Assembly (NCBI GenBank): GCA_017311315.1
Contig: CM029672.1
Coordinates: forward strand, 8,040,463 to 8,104,462
Length of the DNA stretch: 64,000 nucleotides
Reading direction: 5' to 3'
DNA from: Dendrocalamus latiflorus
Taxonomy: Eukaryota; Streptophyta; Magnoliopsida; Poales; Poaceae
Shown: in pieces, positions 32,001 to 46,579 of the stretch
Layout: the number at the start of each line of letters is the position of its first letter
How positions within the stretch are numbered: the stretch's first letter is position 1
Translations under genes and position numbers: made by a program
Notes under the pieces: generated by a model
What the model was told of the DNA's origin: nothing
What the model saw: the letters and a program-made list of their open reading frames with translations, nothing else
The model's database searches: none

Positions 32001-35000
32001 ATATATTCGCCATTCAAATGTTATGTGTGCATAGGAATATAGGATGCCTGCAAAAATTGGTGCCAGCTTCATCCTATATGCATGAGTATCTTGACTCTGC
32101 TGATATCTCAGTCCTGCATTTTCTTTCAGGAATTTACCTTAGGCAGGAGTATTGTGCTGACTCTTCAGACGCTAGGTGTCGTCTTTGGGGATGTTGGTAC
32201 CAGCCCATTGTACACTTTTGATATAATGTTCAACAAATACCCTATTACTTCAAAGGAGGATGTGCTTGGAGCACTTTCACTTGTAATATACACACTGATT
32301 CTGATACCATTGCTGAAGTATACTCTGATTGTTTTATGGGGGAATGATGATGGAGAAGGTATATCTCACTATATAATATTAGTAGACTTCTGGAAATAGA
32401 TTAGGCACAAATACTTTTCTTTAAGCATTATGTTTAATAATGATTGTTCTGTATATTTGGCAGGAGGGACATTTGCTTTATACTCGCTAATATGCAGGAA
32501 TGCAAAGGCTAGTCTGCTTCCTAACCAACTACCCTCTGACACCCGTATATCAAGTTTCCAACTCAAGGTGCCTTCAGTAGAACTCGAGAGGTCTTTGAAG
32601 ATCAAGGAGCATCTTGAGACTTCATCTATGCTAAAGAAGCTGCTTTTGGTGCTTGTTCTTTTTGGTACTTCTATGGTGATAGCGGATGGTGTTGTCACAC
32701 CAGCTATGTCAGGTTCATATATTTCCTCTTCATTGTTCATTGCATTCCTCTTCACCTAGTTTGATGATCTGCACATTTGCTTTCACCGGTAATATTATGT
32801 TAAACTACTTTTCCTCCTCTCCTAGAATTAATTCCATTTTTTCTCTTGGTAAAATCTGCAGTGATGTCTGCTGTTAATGGCTTGAAGGTTGGAATATCTA
32901 GTGTTAATGAAGGTGACCTCAGAATCTTAGTTTGTTGATGCTTGACACTAACTGGTTCAGGAAAAGAGTTATTTTTTGTTACTGCTTAGAAGTGCACAAT
33001 GCTCACATTTATTGTGAACTTTTGGCAGGTGAAGTGGTCATGATGACTGTTGCATTTCTTATTGTTCTGTTCAGTTTGCAACGGTTTGGAACAAGCAAAG
33101 TGGGGCTTGCTGTTGGACCTGCCTTGTTCATATGGTTTTGCTGCCTTTCTGGGATAGGAATTTATAACATCATGACATATGGTTCAGAGGTATTGCAGGC
33201 ATTCAACCCTATATATATCTACTATTATTTTGAAAGAAACCCAACTCAAGCTTGGATGTCTCTTGGAGGCTGTCTCTTATGTGCAACAGGTATTTGTTTA
33301 ACCATATTGTTAGTGTTATTTGTGATATACACTTGAATGCGAATTTCTCTAAGAACGTGTTTGCTTCAGGTGCATCTTTCTTTCTTTTTTTTCTGAGCTA
33401 CATAATTAGTTATACGATTATACCCTGTCTGTGTCGTCTTTTCTTTTTTTTTTATAGGAAGTCATGAGTAAACCTAGTGCAGCTGCAGTGTTACTGAAGA
33501 TAACTTGTCCTCTTTTTATTCTTATAAGTTTAAGTAATAGAGTAATGCTATTTTCGTTAACTTGTATTATAAAGATGTTAATGAGATTGATTTTTTTTAC
33601 AGGATCCGAGGCAATGTTTGCTGATTTATGCTGCTTCTCTGTTAGATCTGTTCAGGTAGTCTTTTCTATTGTTTAGGGCTCCATTTTGCACTTCCAATAC
33701 AAATAGTTGATAACTTACTATTGCTCATGTGTTGCAGCTTACCTTTGTGTTTCTTGTTCTTCCATGCCTTCTACTGGGATACCTAGGGCAAGCTGCATTT
33801 CTTATGGAAAACTTAACTGAAAATCAGCAGGTCTTCTTTTTGTCTATCCCAAGTAAGACAAACTGGTTTGTTTACGCTCCTCTTTCAAATCTTATTTGTT
33901 GATTGCTATATACTGTTTCACACATGATGAAATAATTTTATCATAGTAAAACTAAGCTTTGTTTTACTAGTTGACCCCTTATGATAAATATTTTCGTTCC
34001 ATGTTGCAGATCAGGCATTTTGGCCAGTGGTATTCATAGCTACTCTGGCAGCACTAATTGCTAGTCGTGCAATGACGACTGCTATATTCTCAATCATTAA
34101 GCAGGCCACAGCTCTTGGCTGTTTTCCGCGCCTCAAGATTATTCACACTTCTAGAAAGCTTATGGGTCAAATATATATCCCAGTGTTGAACTGGTTTTTG
34201 CTAGTTTCTTGTCTTGCGTTTGTTACAACATTTGGGAGCATCAATGAGATCGGCAATGCATATGGTGCGTTCGTTGTTGATCCATATAAAAGTACAATCT
34301 GCTTGGGGAGGACTGTTTTGTTTATGCAAACTACATTGCATATCTTTTTCACATACAACTTTATTTACTGGTTTATTCCGTAATGTGCTAGCCCCTCTAA
34401 TTCCTTTTCTCTGTGCTATAGCTTCTCTCCCTTTATAAATGGGGCCTTCATTTAATTTTTAATATTACTGGACTAAATGAACTAGAAGACATAACCTTAT
34501 GTGCCCCTTACTAATGTTGTATTATGGTCAAATGTGAATCTAATAAGCTAGTAAGAGTATGCATGAAAGGAAGATGGATATTTAAGAATTTGAATTTATT
34601 CAAAGGCATTTCGTAAGAACTTAGTAGGTAGCCAAATGAGATAAAGGACAAAACGGTAGATGGAAGGATTGCTCAATAGGATTGCTATGTGGGTGCAAGA
34701 AATATTGGTGTAGACTGTGTAGTTAGGCACTTCTTTGTATGAAGGGTTTTAACTTGCTTGGTGAATTAGCTTTTGTTTCAGTAAAGGTAAATCATGTATG
34801 AACATCAACGAAAGCTCATCATTGTCGCCATAGTACTAGTTTTTTTTAAAAAAACAAAAATTAGTGATAACCAGCAGTTTCCCAGTGAAAGTTCTGAGAT
34901 GTAAATTACCTCATTGCATAAGCTCTCAGTTATGTTTATATGCCTAGTATACAGTGTTTCTCAGAATCTGCATAATCTTGAAATTTCCAGAAATGGATCT

Positions 35001-37578
35001 GTTGAGCATGTGCCTATCGTGGAGGAATTGCACCTGGTTGTTGAGCAGTCATTGATAAAATATTTATTTGCACTAGGTTGCCTTTTCCCCTTGATGGACT
35101 TGGTGGTGTTGTAATCTCCTTACAATGATGTCCAATTATTTGACAATTTTACTATATTGAGCACAAGTTATTGCTTGGATTGGCAAAAAAGTTTCGGAAA
35201 ATGCATAACTTATATTACTATTAATAAAAAGCAATGCCCTGCATCATTCAAGCACTGACTTGTTGTATATATGAATATATGATTGCTTTCTTCCATTCAA
35301 ATCTCACTCTTATTTTAACATGGTTCTTAACACGAAGAGCTTGCTGATAAGTTACCTCATTTCTCCACTCCAATGACTACCAAGAGTCCACCACATAATT
35401 TTTTTAATGCCGGGTATGATTGCAGGCATAGCTGAACTTGGTGTCATGATGACGACTACTATCTTGGTGACCATCATAATGCTTCTGATATGGCAGGTCA
35501 ACATTATTGTAGTTTTATGCTTTCTCACCCTCTTCCTGGGGCTGGAGTTATTTTTCTTTTCTTCAGTATTGGGCAGTGTAGCAGATGGAAGTTGGGTTCT
35601 TTTGGTATTTGCGGCTGTACTGTATTTGGTAATGTACATATGGAACTATGGAGCCAAGTTGAAGTATGAAACTGAGGTTAAGCAAAAACTTTCAGTGGAT
35701 TTATTGATGGAGCTAGGCTGCAATCTGGGTACAGTCAGAGCCCCTGGAATTGGATTGCTTTATAATGAACTGGTGAGGGGAGTTCCTGCAATCTTTGGTC
35801 ACTTCCTCACCACAATGCCAGCCATCCATTCAATGATCATTTTTGTCTGCATCAAGTGTGTTCCAGTTCCTGTTGTACCTCAGAATGAAAGGTTTCTTTT
35901 TCGTCGGGTCTGCCCAAAGAGCTACCATATGTTCCGCTGCATTGCTAGGTATGAACTTTAATGTTTTTGAAGTTTGTGGAAATATATTAAAATATCTTTC
36001 CTCCCAAAATGATGTTATATCCATTGAAACATTGATATATAATTTAATGCATCTACTCATGTTTGATACTATCACCACTATCTGTTTTTGTTTTGTGTAA
36101 TGCCTGCTCTGCATTTTGAGTCTGCTAGAAAACAGCTGGCTCTGTTAGTATCTCTGACAGCTTTGTTTGTGAATGTGTAGGTGGGGCAGGTGCTCACCTG
36201 GGAGTGCTATAGTTTAGTGGCCCCTAAAGCTGTCACATGTTGAGTTAGCATTTGTACTGTAGCCAGTAAAAATGGGTTCCTTTTAACTGATTATATTAAG
36301 GGGTTCATGGCTGTTGTGTGGAGTAGTTTTACTCAAGTCCACTGATCTTTGCTTGTACCGTCGATAGAGTTCTGTTTATCAAATAATAGCTTTGTTCTGT
36401 GAAGTCCACTAATGATATTAGGGAATTTTGTGAAAAGGTTAGAGCCCTTAGCTTGAATTATGTGAAGTTTTGCTTGTACCTTTGGAGTTTATCAGAATTT
36501 TGTCATGTTCAATTCCTTGCTGTTTGGCCACTCTTACAATGGTCACTCATTGCCCACTATGATACTGGTATAGCTACACGTGATGCCTCCATAATTTTTT
36601 TTGGGCATCCTGTGGCTTAACCATTGCATTTGCCCTTCTGATTTTTTCCCTGAATTTTAGACCCTATCTTGATCGGTTCATTTTCTTGTCTTTAGCTATT
36701 GAACCACTTTGTGATTGCAGAATATCTCTTTAGGTTTGTTGGTGTCTACATGTGATAGTGCTACTATTTACTTATAGTGATCCCATCTCTGATGGTTCAC
36801 AATTTTTCTTTTATTCTTCATGGCAAATGTTGCTGATTCAGTTGTCTATCCAAGCAGCATGTATTGGTAGCTATGTGCCAGGTTGGCGACCTGGTATTTT
36901 CTTAACGTACGCGTAGCTTGATATTGAAATATCAAAGATGAAATCTGTCATGTTCTATTTATAGAATAGTTATATGGTCAGTTATATACACTTTGAGGAC
37001 TTGTTTATGTATTATTGACTTGCATGATGTTAATCATTCATGGCTGCAGGTACGGATACAAGGATGTACGCAAGGAGAACCCCCAAGCATTTGAACAGCT
37101 TCTGATAGAAAGTCTCGAGAAATTCATACGCCGAGAAGCCCAAGAACGCTCCCTAGAGAGTGACGGGAATGTTGACACAGACTCTGAAGAGGAAGTTGCG
37201 TCAGCCTCATCAAGAGTTCTCGTTGGTCCCAATGGTAGCATCTACTCTCTTGGTGTTCCACTTCTTGCTGAGTCTGCAGGTGTTGAAAATCCAACCCTGG
37301 GATCAAGCACGTCATTCGATGGATCCCTGGATGAGGCACTTGATGGAAGGCGGAGCCTAGACAATGAACTCTCCTTCATTCACAAGGCCAAGGAGTCAGG
37401 CGTGGTTTACCTTCTAGGAGATGGCGACATAAGGGCACGAAAGGACTCGTTCTTTGTCAAGAAGCTAGTGATAAACTATTTCTACGCGTTCTTGAGGAAG
37501 AACTGCAGGAGAGGCATAGCGACATTGAGCATACCCCACACAAGGTTGATGCAGGTCGCGATGCAATACATGGTTTAG
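29045..37578 (+). CDS. KT/KUP/HAK potassium transporter (KUP12-like), 10 exons
   Basis: Exons: 29045-29329, 32130-32358, 32464-32712, 32862-32912, 33029-33289, 33603-33655, 33738-33852, 34010-34264, 35426-35948, 37050-37578. All introns are GT-AG and the phases close to 2550 nt (849 residues), close to Arabidopsis KUP12 (827). The acidic N-terminus ends in SFDVEALDVPG. The signature GVVFGDVGTSPLYTF follows in exon 2, then conserved GTFALYSLICR, GTSMVIADGVVTPAMS, GSEAMFADLCCFSVRSVQ, SRAMTTAIFS, AELGVMMTT and WNYGAKLKYETEV, and the cytosolic C-terminus with FEQLLIESLEKFIRREAQERS and GVVYLLGDGDIRARKDS. About 12 membrane segments are expected. It moves K+ (H+-coupled) across a plant membrane; KUP12-type members have been placed in plastid or plasma membranes, so location is open. 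The ATG chosen is the one that starts the conserved acidic leader. No lesion seen. Confidence 0.97.
29335..29361 (+). repeat. 27-base C tract at the start of KUP intron 1
   Basis: A pure run of C begins five bases after the donor GT of the first KUP intron. The opposite strand is a G tract able to form quadruplex-like structures. Length is uncertain because homopolymers are prone to assembly error. Confidence 0.7.
30100..30370. repeat. Imperfect repeats in KUP intron 1
   Basis: The words ACAACTAAAATTTCAATCAT and GTATAACAAATACAACTA recur two to three times within 250 bp. The block ends with CATGGGCAATTTGACTAG followed by T. This resembles a Helitron-type 3' end but the hairpin is poor. The repeat nature is clear; the class is not. 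Confidence 0.4.
31648..31860. mobile_element. Stowaway-type MITE fragment in KUP intron 1
   Basis: Starts with TACTCCCTCCAGT, the left end of a Stowaway-type MITE, with AAAATAAGTAATGTCC next. The 3' end is missing. Inside, a 42-bp unit (AGTTTGTCTCGAAAAATTCT) is duplicated in tandem at 31765 and 31807. The AT-rich end runs into a second fragment up to about 31999 that ends GCCGAAAAGAACG, like the MITE family A end. Confidence 0.5.
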
Positions 37579-39023
<1,445 letters not shown>

Positions 39024-39031
39024 TTGGTAGG

Positions 39032-40423
39032 TAGGGGTGGACCTAGGCATGGTATCAGAGGCGGAGGGCCCGATAGGGCAAGCCCTGGCATGGGCCATAC
39101 CTCAAATTTTTGCAACAGACCCCCATATACCCCTCTATCCAATAGCAACAGCCCAATAAGTAACCCTAGTCTCTCTGTGGCACTTCACCCTCAGCTGCCG
39201 ACTGCCGTGGTTGTCCTCCATCGGCGACGGCGACTGAGAGCAACTCCAGTCTCCAGAAGCTCGGGAGGCGGGCGCCGGGCGGGAGACTCGGGAGGCGGCG
39301 AGGCGCCGAGGCGGGCGGGCGCCGGGTGGGAGGCGGGCGGCGGGCGCCGGGCCCCGGGCGGGCGGGCGGCGGGAGGCGGCAGCAGCGACTCTGCAGTCTG
39401 CTCTCTGCTCTCTGGCTGGCGGCTGCATATATTAGGATTTGTGCAGTGATTTGTGGATTTGTGGACAGGCCGGCAGCATATATTAGGAGTTTGTGGATTT
39501 GTCTACTCTCTGCTGACTTGTGGATTTGTGGATTTGTGGCATTTGATTTGAGGCTTGAGGCCGGCATATATTGTGGCATTTGATTTGAGGCTTGAGCAAT
39601 GGATAGAAGGGGAAAGGGAAAATCACATAGAGGTGAGGCATATATTAGGAGTGTCATTGATATTTGATAATTGATATGCAGTTTCCATTTGTCAATTTAC
39701 ATTTTGCAAATTAATAGGTCAATTTATTTGTCTATTTGCTTTTATGTGTTTAGATTTGAAGAGATATTTAAAGGACTTGATCTTGAAAAAATTAAAAAGA
39801 TGTTTCAGAAAAAGAAAGATAGGCAGATGCAATTGCCTAAGTCTCCTAGACGCAATTAACAAGATTAATATTGGTATTTCTCATTTGATTCCACTTGTCT
39901 CTTTTGTGTTGTCTACACTATACATAACAATATTAACTATGTTTGCTCTTTCTTTGGCAGATTATTTCCATTACTATGCTCTACAAGGTTATATGTTAAA
40001 TTGGTGATATATTATTGTGATTCTTCAATTTTTGGAGGTACTTTTCAATGTCTTGCATTATTAAATATCTTTGCACTTGGAGTATTGTTGATGGGTTTGA
40101 TTAGTATTATAGCTTGAATGGTATTGCTTTCGATCCGCCCCACCTCATTGTTTTCCCGTCCTCCGCAACTGCATGGTATCGTGTATGCACTGGTACATCT
40201 AAAAATTAGAGTAGGGGTGCGGTAGGCCGGCAGCAACGTGAGGCTAGCGGCAGAGCCTGAGTGTGAGCACCGGCGTGTGCAGGCTGCCCAGGAGGTAAGG
40301 AGGGGGTGAGAAGCTGAGGGGGCAGGGGATGGTGTAGTGCCCGACGACTGGCATGGGTCGTGGGCAACGACACGGCAGTGCCGGCGTGTGCACACTTATT
40401 AAAAATTTCTAGCTCCACCACTG
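39032..40423. mobile_element. Degenerate hAT-like element
   Basis: The left end TAGGGGTGGACCTAGGC and the right end read on the other strand (CAGTGGTGGAGCTAGA) form an imperfect terminal repeat of the CAGTGGxGGAGCTAG type known from hAT elements. The flanks TTGGTAGG (39024-39031) and CTGGTAGG (40424-40431) match 7 of 8. Inside are GC-rich reiterated GGCGGGCGCCGGG words (39250-39370) and GTGGATTTGTGG words. Only a short frame (FEEIFKGLDLEKIKKMF, 39740-39860) is seen and no transposase domain. It is probably an internally deleted, old copy. Confidence 0.5.
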
Positions 40424-40752
40424 CTGGTAGGTAGAGTCGTATAACCACAACTCCACCACCCCCACCAAGAGATGGTTCCCCTCTTATTTTTCTTGTTGAA
40501 GCTTTAACAACTTTCAGTAATTGGTAAAACGGTTGTAATTGTAATACTCTATATAGCTAAGTTAGGGTCTGTATTTTTATGGCTTGATATAGATTTATGT
40601 TTTAAATCTCTCTGTCATGCACTTGGTTTCATACTTGGCAAAAGGGTCACGGTTAGGATATTGGTTTTTTAAAGGGTTGTGGATGGTGTTTCTGACACTG
40701 TCCTGCACTTTGCTCTGTATTTGTTCATGAATCATGCTATCTCTTGCGTCAG

Positions 40753-40880
40753 GTGTTGCGTCCTGCAGAGGTTACCAATGTTCTAGAGGATGATATCCTG
40801 ATTATTCGCTTTAATGAAGTGCTTCCTCTTGGGGAGGGCTTTGGTAATTGCATTACAGGAAACTTTGAATGATAAGATGC
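40753..40880 (+). pseudogene. Exon-like gene fragment, unidentified
   Basis: A T-rich stretch ending GCGTCAG, a plausible splice acceptor, is followed by an open segment reading VLRPAEVTNVLEDDILIIRF and NEVLPLGEGFG, then GTAATTGCATTACAG and stop codons. The composition and borders look like one exon of a host gene without its neighbours. I do not recognise the family. It could also be chance. Confidence 0.3.
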
Positions 40881-41027
40881 AGGGCTTTTTACAGAAGATA
40901 ATCGTTTTGTGTTTTTAAGGTTATTTATGAAGAAATCGCAAAGCAACTGATTCATTAAGTGTAATTGGTCCGTTGAAGCTGAAGAAAATAATGAATGCTT
41001 TGCATTGTTTTCCAGACATCAAATGAT

Positions 41028-41267
41028 GGGCTTGTTCTTTGCAGCTTTTAAAAGTTGATTTTCGGCTTTTCTACAGTAACTAGCTTTTAAATGGAGTATA
41101 TTTTCAAGATAGGGTCTACTAGTTAATTATAGTACATACTGTACTGACTTTATTTATATCGGCAAAAACCGCACGTGTTTCTGTTACTCTGTAATATCTC
41201 ACAGGAACAGCCTAAAAGCCACAAGCCGCAGCTAAAAGTCATATGCTTCAGCAAAAAAGAACAGGCC
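41028..41267. mobile_element. MITE, family A
   Basis: A 240-bp element with ends GGGCTTGTTCTTTG and, on the other strand, GGCCTGTTCTTTTTTGC. The trinucleotide GAT flanks both ends (41025-41027, 41268-41270). Internal words (TTTCTACAGTAACTAGCTTT, GTGTTTCTGTTACT, GCCACAAGCCGCAGC) also occur, often inverted, in the element at 3097-3321. Confidence 0.6.
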
Positions 41268-41270
41268 GAT

Positions 41271-44200
41271 AATTGAAGAAATTACTAGGAGAATGGGTGC
41301 AGGAATGGCAAAATTTATATGCAAGGTGGTCTGTTGGTATATCCAAAGTATAACATCTAGGTTGTCACAAATGTTTAGCTGTTCATCAGAGGCTTTTTTT
41401 TTTGCTTGATGAACGATGACCATAAGCCCATAAGTCCATCCAAAGGTGTTGGTAGCCATAGGCTTTTATCAAATCTGTTGTTTGGGTTTTCACTTTCAGA
41501 GTAAAATCAGAGTGCCCATCTGAATGCTCAGTGTTACAATTATGTCCTTTGGTCATTAGTATGCCAAGCTGGCTCATGAGCCCACGAGCTGGCTTGAGCC
41601 TTCTTGCAAGCCGAGCCGAGCATAACTTTTAGCTCATTTTCTTACCGAGCCGAGCCGCATGGAGCCAGTTTGGCTCGACTCATTTCGACCCCTAACTGCT
41701 ACCACACCTCGTGCTGTTGGTCCCCTCCCTATGCCCACCGTTGACGCCAGTCTCCTCCCCTCTTTCTGCTACCATCGACCTCCTCCTTTCCACCTACTGT
41801 CGCTGCTAGACTTCTCCCCACCTCCGAGCTCTAGATCTGGTGGGAGAGAGAGGGACGGCTTCGTGGCCCTATCGAACGGATGCAATGCAGATGCAGGAGC
41901 GTCGTGGCCGACACAGTGGTGGTCGTGGGTCAGGGACAGCGTGCAGAGGATGTTGTAAATATTGCGGTATAAGCATAATTGAATATTTAATTCCAGCAAT
42001 AATTAACATATAAACAATGTATTTTCAGCATAAGAAGAATAGCATAAATTGCATATAAACATGAAATTCTATCTCGCTATTCATCTCTACATATATATTC
42101 AATGAATATAACTTCAAAGCATCTGAAAATATCATGTAAAACAGTGCTAGCAGTAATAAAACAACTAATTCCAGCATATAACAAATTAATTGTTTCATTA
42201 TTGCTCTCATAACAGAGTTGCGCAAAATCATAGATTTTGGCCTTCTCATGCACATGTCCATACTCTTCATATCTATATAATCTTGTTACCAAAATCAAAA
42301 TTTGAGCTCTAAAATGCACTGACAGAACCGACCATAAACTGAACAAATTGACTATCAGACTTAAATGATCACATGCAAATGTAAATAGGACAGTATACTG
42401 TCAGATTTCTAAACAATAACAGTAAGAGTAATCTGCTATCAAAGATTAATGAATTCAATCTAATCCAAAGGACAGATTTCACAATTAATCACTCATAAAC
42501 AGAACATAGCAGAGGCTACAGTATACTCTAATAAATCATCAGCATGTGAACAAATCTACAAGCCTTTAACTGATAGACAATAAGCTACGGCTCAGACAGA
42601 GAATACAATAGAAAGAGCTCAAATCTGATTCCTCTAACAAGACTACACTCAGTTATGGACTATGATCATCACAGAGCAAACTCATATGCCCACAAGCATT
42701 CACAGCAAGCCTTTAATACTTGAGCAGATTAACAGATCAAGAATTACTTCTGTAAATGTGCAAAGAGAAGAATATACTCACAACACAGACAGTACTCAAA
42801 ACTGTCCAGAAGCCAAAAAGCTGCAGAAGAGATCAATCAACACGGCAAGGCACGATGAATCGCTCACCCAGAAAATCTGTCAACCCGCTACCACGCGCAG
42901 GTAGATGATTCACGGAGATACAATGCCGTTCTTCACTTTACAGCCGAAAACCAAAAGTGAAGCCGAGGTTCAGAGATGCCGCACAAGCCCAATGGAAACA
43001 CCCTGGCCGAGAGTGTCCCAAACACCGCAGGGACTCGCCGTCGATTCCTCCTTCCTCCGGTAGAGCCAAAGTCCCGAGTTCCCCAAAAACCCGATTAGGG
43101 TTCCGACGGGAAACCAAAACCAGGTCCTCAAGGAAAGTCGACCAAAGACTAGAGCGTGCCCACCGAAGAACAAGAGAAAGAATCAATCAAGAAGAGCAAC
43201 CGGGATTGGAAAAACAAGAGCTACTCTCACCGTGCGGCCGACCCCCTTTTTAAGAAGCAGAGGCAAGGGAGGGCTTCGGGGTGGCGTGAGCGGCCAGCTC
43301 CGGAGAACCCGGGCCTGCCCCGCCTCCTCCGCCACCTCCCCGCTCTCCATCCTCCCACGCCGCACCCGGAAAACCGGATCTGAGGAGGAAATCAAAAGCC
43401 ATCGCACGGGAGAAGTCCAACCGCCACAGGAGAAGCCCCAGCGCCGCACACCACGCACCGCAAGGAGGAGACTCTGTCTCCTCCCCCTTATCTCTTGCGC
43501 AAGTGACCGACAGGTGGGCCCAGCCCTAAAGTCCAACCGGTGGCATAAACCAATTGGGAAATTCCCAAAATGCCCCTCTCATATACAACAGAGGAAAGCA
43601 CTCTAGTGCTCTCCGTTGCCATGCACTACCGACGCTAACAACCTGGGTGCCACCGCCTCCAACATCTTTAATTTCTTCTCTCTTGGCCTTTCGTCGCCCC
43701 CCTCTCTCCCTCTGCTTCACTACCGCACCATGGTAGAGTAAGAAGAACACGATGAAGAAGAAGGGTAATTTTGTCTTTTCATATGCTACTTAACAGCAAG
43801 CTCACGGAAGGGTGACAAAAGTGGCATGAGAGGGCATAAAAAGAATGTTTTGCTGTTGCACAGTTGACTATTTTTTTTTATCTCTTAGTCATCTGAAGTT
43901 ACACTCTCAGTCACCTAAAGTTACATGTACTAATTCCCCCTCTTAAAGTTGCACTCTCAGTCACATAAAGTTACAGTATCAAAAAGTAACTGAACATGAA
44001 GAGAAAAAACAGTCGTCTGTGCAATAGTCACTTCCAAAAAAGAAACTCAATGACACACAGAGAATCAAAATTGTTTTAATGGCAAATCTAGGATAAGAAT
44101 AACTCTCAATAGCTTTTCTCTTTCTTTTATACGATGTCAGCGGTTTTACCTCTCCATACCTATGTTCTCAACCGCGATGATAGTAGTGACATACAAACGT

Positions 44201-45418
44201 GTCCTATTTAGGTACTTACTCTGTCTTGTCCAACTTGTGAGCGATAAATCCTCCCGTTTAAACACATGGTGCTTCGTGAAAAACCACACATTCAGTAGAT
44301 GTTTCATTTCATACGAGACTTGTACAGAATTACCACGCTCCTCCAAACTGGGGCTATGTATCACTCCTCGGTCCTCGCTCCTCAGCGCCTGGAAAAAGGC
44401 CATAAACCCGAACAACACCACCTGTCATAAACTGTCAAACGGCAGAGAAACGAGAGCTACAGTACGCACGTATTCAACTATTCAGCCCTGCTTGGATAAG
44501 CTGAAAAATAGTGACTTATGTCTGAAATTGTACTGTAGTTGATTAAAATTACATTGTAGTTGAAAATAGCTTATTTGACGTAATTAAATTTAAAAATTAA
44601 AAAAAATAGAAAAAAATATGTTAACTCATCACGGACAACGCAAATAAATACGAAAAAACCAGTAAAAAAACTAAAAATTTAGAAAAAAAATAAAATTTAT
44701 AAATAGTAAAAAATAAATTAAAAAATAAAAATTCAAACCGAAATAAACGGGACATCAACCAATGCCTCCACGGTGGAACGAGGAAAGGATAGACGATGCT
44801 ACAGCACGACCACCAATCCTCAGTTCCTGGCGCCAAGACAAGAACGCGCGCGGGCGCGTGGCACGGTTAAATTCACCTCTCATCTCTGGCCTCGCCTAAC
44901 ATCTCAGGGCGCGCAGGCGCGGCTCCCAACGCGAGCGAGCGAGAGAGGGGTCGACGACAGCCGCTGCGCGTGTTGGCAGCAGGCGCAGCGCCCCTGCCTG
45001 CCCCTCCCTGGCCCTGAGAAGCTGCCGCGGCGGCCGTATGCCGAGCCAAGCCAAGCCAGGCCAAGCGTGAATATTTTTCTAAGCTTCCAGCGATTGGAGA
45101 TCCATCGTCAGCCGGTGCAGTGGCCTGCCTGCCTGCCTGCCCTGGACGGCTAGCGCCCCCCTCTCCCGTCTCCGGCCCTCATCATTGCCGACAAGAAAAA
45201 AAAAAGAGAACACGGCCGGCCTCCACACGTACCAGCCAAGCCCCGCCGTGGCAGTGAAACCTCAGGGATCTTACCGAGCCGGCAACTGTGTGCGCACTAT
45301 ATATGCACTGCTTGTGCTTGAGATGTGCACAGTGTATACATATATGTACAGGCGCAGATCAGAAATAAGAGTTCAATCACCGAACAGCGTCGCACAGGTC
45401 CTGCCTGTAACGGTGTAA
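41271..45418. other. Intergenic region, no supported gene
   Basis: No gene is supported. The 41690-41960 and 42940-43740 stretches are GC-rich with overlapping open frames on both strands rich in Pro, Arg and Ser. The 41960-42900 part is AT-rich with many AAC/CAGA words and could be an old LTR, but no paired repeat is in the window. At 43880-43980 the word ACTCTCAGTCAC(A/C)TAAAGTTAC is repeated two to three times. Confidence 0.4.
44485..44757. mobile_element. MITE, family B, copy 1
   Basis: An AT-rich block beginning near GCTTGGATAAGCTGAAAAAT and ending near AAATAAACGGGACATCAACC. Its interior (CATCACGGACAACGCAAATA, ACCAGTAAAAAAACTAAAA, AAATTTATAAATAGTA) matches the interiors of the copies at 61561-61847 and, inverted, 63310-63600. 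Exact ends of this copy are unsure. Confidence 0.5.
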
Positions 45419-45662
45419 GGCTTGGCTGTTCTTTTCCTCCGAAGCTAGCAGCTTTTGGGTTTTATTACAGTACCTAACTTTCAAACGGAGTATTTTCTCA
45501 AGACAGAGTCTACAAGTTAAACGATCTACACGTCAAAAGCTCAACATCTGTACCAGCCAAAATCGCAAATGAGTATCTATTTCTTCGTAATCTGTACCGT
45601 AAACAGCCAAAATTCAAAAATTTCAGCCAAAAACCATAAGCCGCAGCCGTTGCCAAACAGGC
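45419..45662. mobile_element. MITE, family A, diverged copy
   Basis: Left end region GGCTTGGCTGTTCTTTTCC and right end region CCAAACAGGCCC are inverted partners of the family A type. Inside are TTACAGTACCTAAC, AAACGGAGTATTTTCTCAAG and CCATAAGCCGCAGCC, shared with 41028-41267. Target duplication not clear. Confidence 0.5.
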
Positions 45663-46579
45663 CCACATGTACAAGAGTGGACTATGTAGACATGGTAAAT
45701 GTTGCTAAAAAATTTGTTGATGATCAGTCACAAGTCACAAGAAGAGACGAACCACCTTAGAAATGCTTACTACTCAATTCGTTTCCCAATAGATGTTGTT
45801 TTAGAACTCGCGCAAGCAAAATGATACGGTGCAAAGTTGGATGCTATCCATAGAACCGTTTCACTAAATTTGCAGGAAAACTCTAATGAAATCTTAGCAC
45901 CGTTTCTATATGATAGAGCTGAACTCCATCTCTTGATACTAGGGAGGACGTCCCTAATGTTTAACATCTGCTCCAAGCAGTTTCGACTTTTGATTTTAAA
46001 CCATTTAAAACTCATCAGATTCTAATTTTAACTCTTTTTTTTGCTTTTCTCTTTTGAATTATCCCTTAAGCCTCTTTCTCCTCCCTAAGTGGTTGTTTGG
46101 ATCTCTAAAATATAAATACGTTTTAGCTAAACGAGTTTTAAATAGGTTATTAGGAAAACCAGTTTTGAGTTAGTTAGTCCGTTAACGCGAGTTTTATTAA
46201 AAATCTGTTTGGATGACTTTGGGCTGCAAATGGGCTAAGGTAAAACCATGTTTGGTTAATCCACGACTCGGCCTCCCTCAGTCTTCACGTGCCTTGGTCC
46301 CTCCGCTGCTCCGCAGTCTTCACTTTCCCCATTTCTGCCTTCCTCACTTTCCGGCTATCACCAGCGACGAAAAATAGAGTGCCATGCCCTAGTAGCCTCC
46401 GCGGCCATCGGGGCCGAGATTGGGATAAGGCTGCGCCGCGCGCTCTCTTCTCCGTCGTTCTCACCACCGCCTGCCCGCCATGAGTTCCTTGCTGCCGTCG
46501 CAGGCGACCGCCTCGGCGTATGTATGCTGCCACCATCTGCTGCTCACATCGACCTAGCTTCGAGGCAGGCCTGTGCGCG

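Noticed and set aside
41960..42940. Solo LTR
   Set aside because: AT-rich with LTR-like composition but no TG...CA borders with a 5-bp duplication could be shown and no second copy exists in the window.
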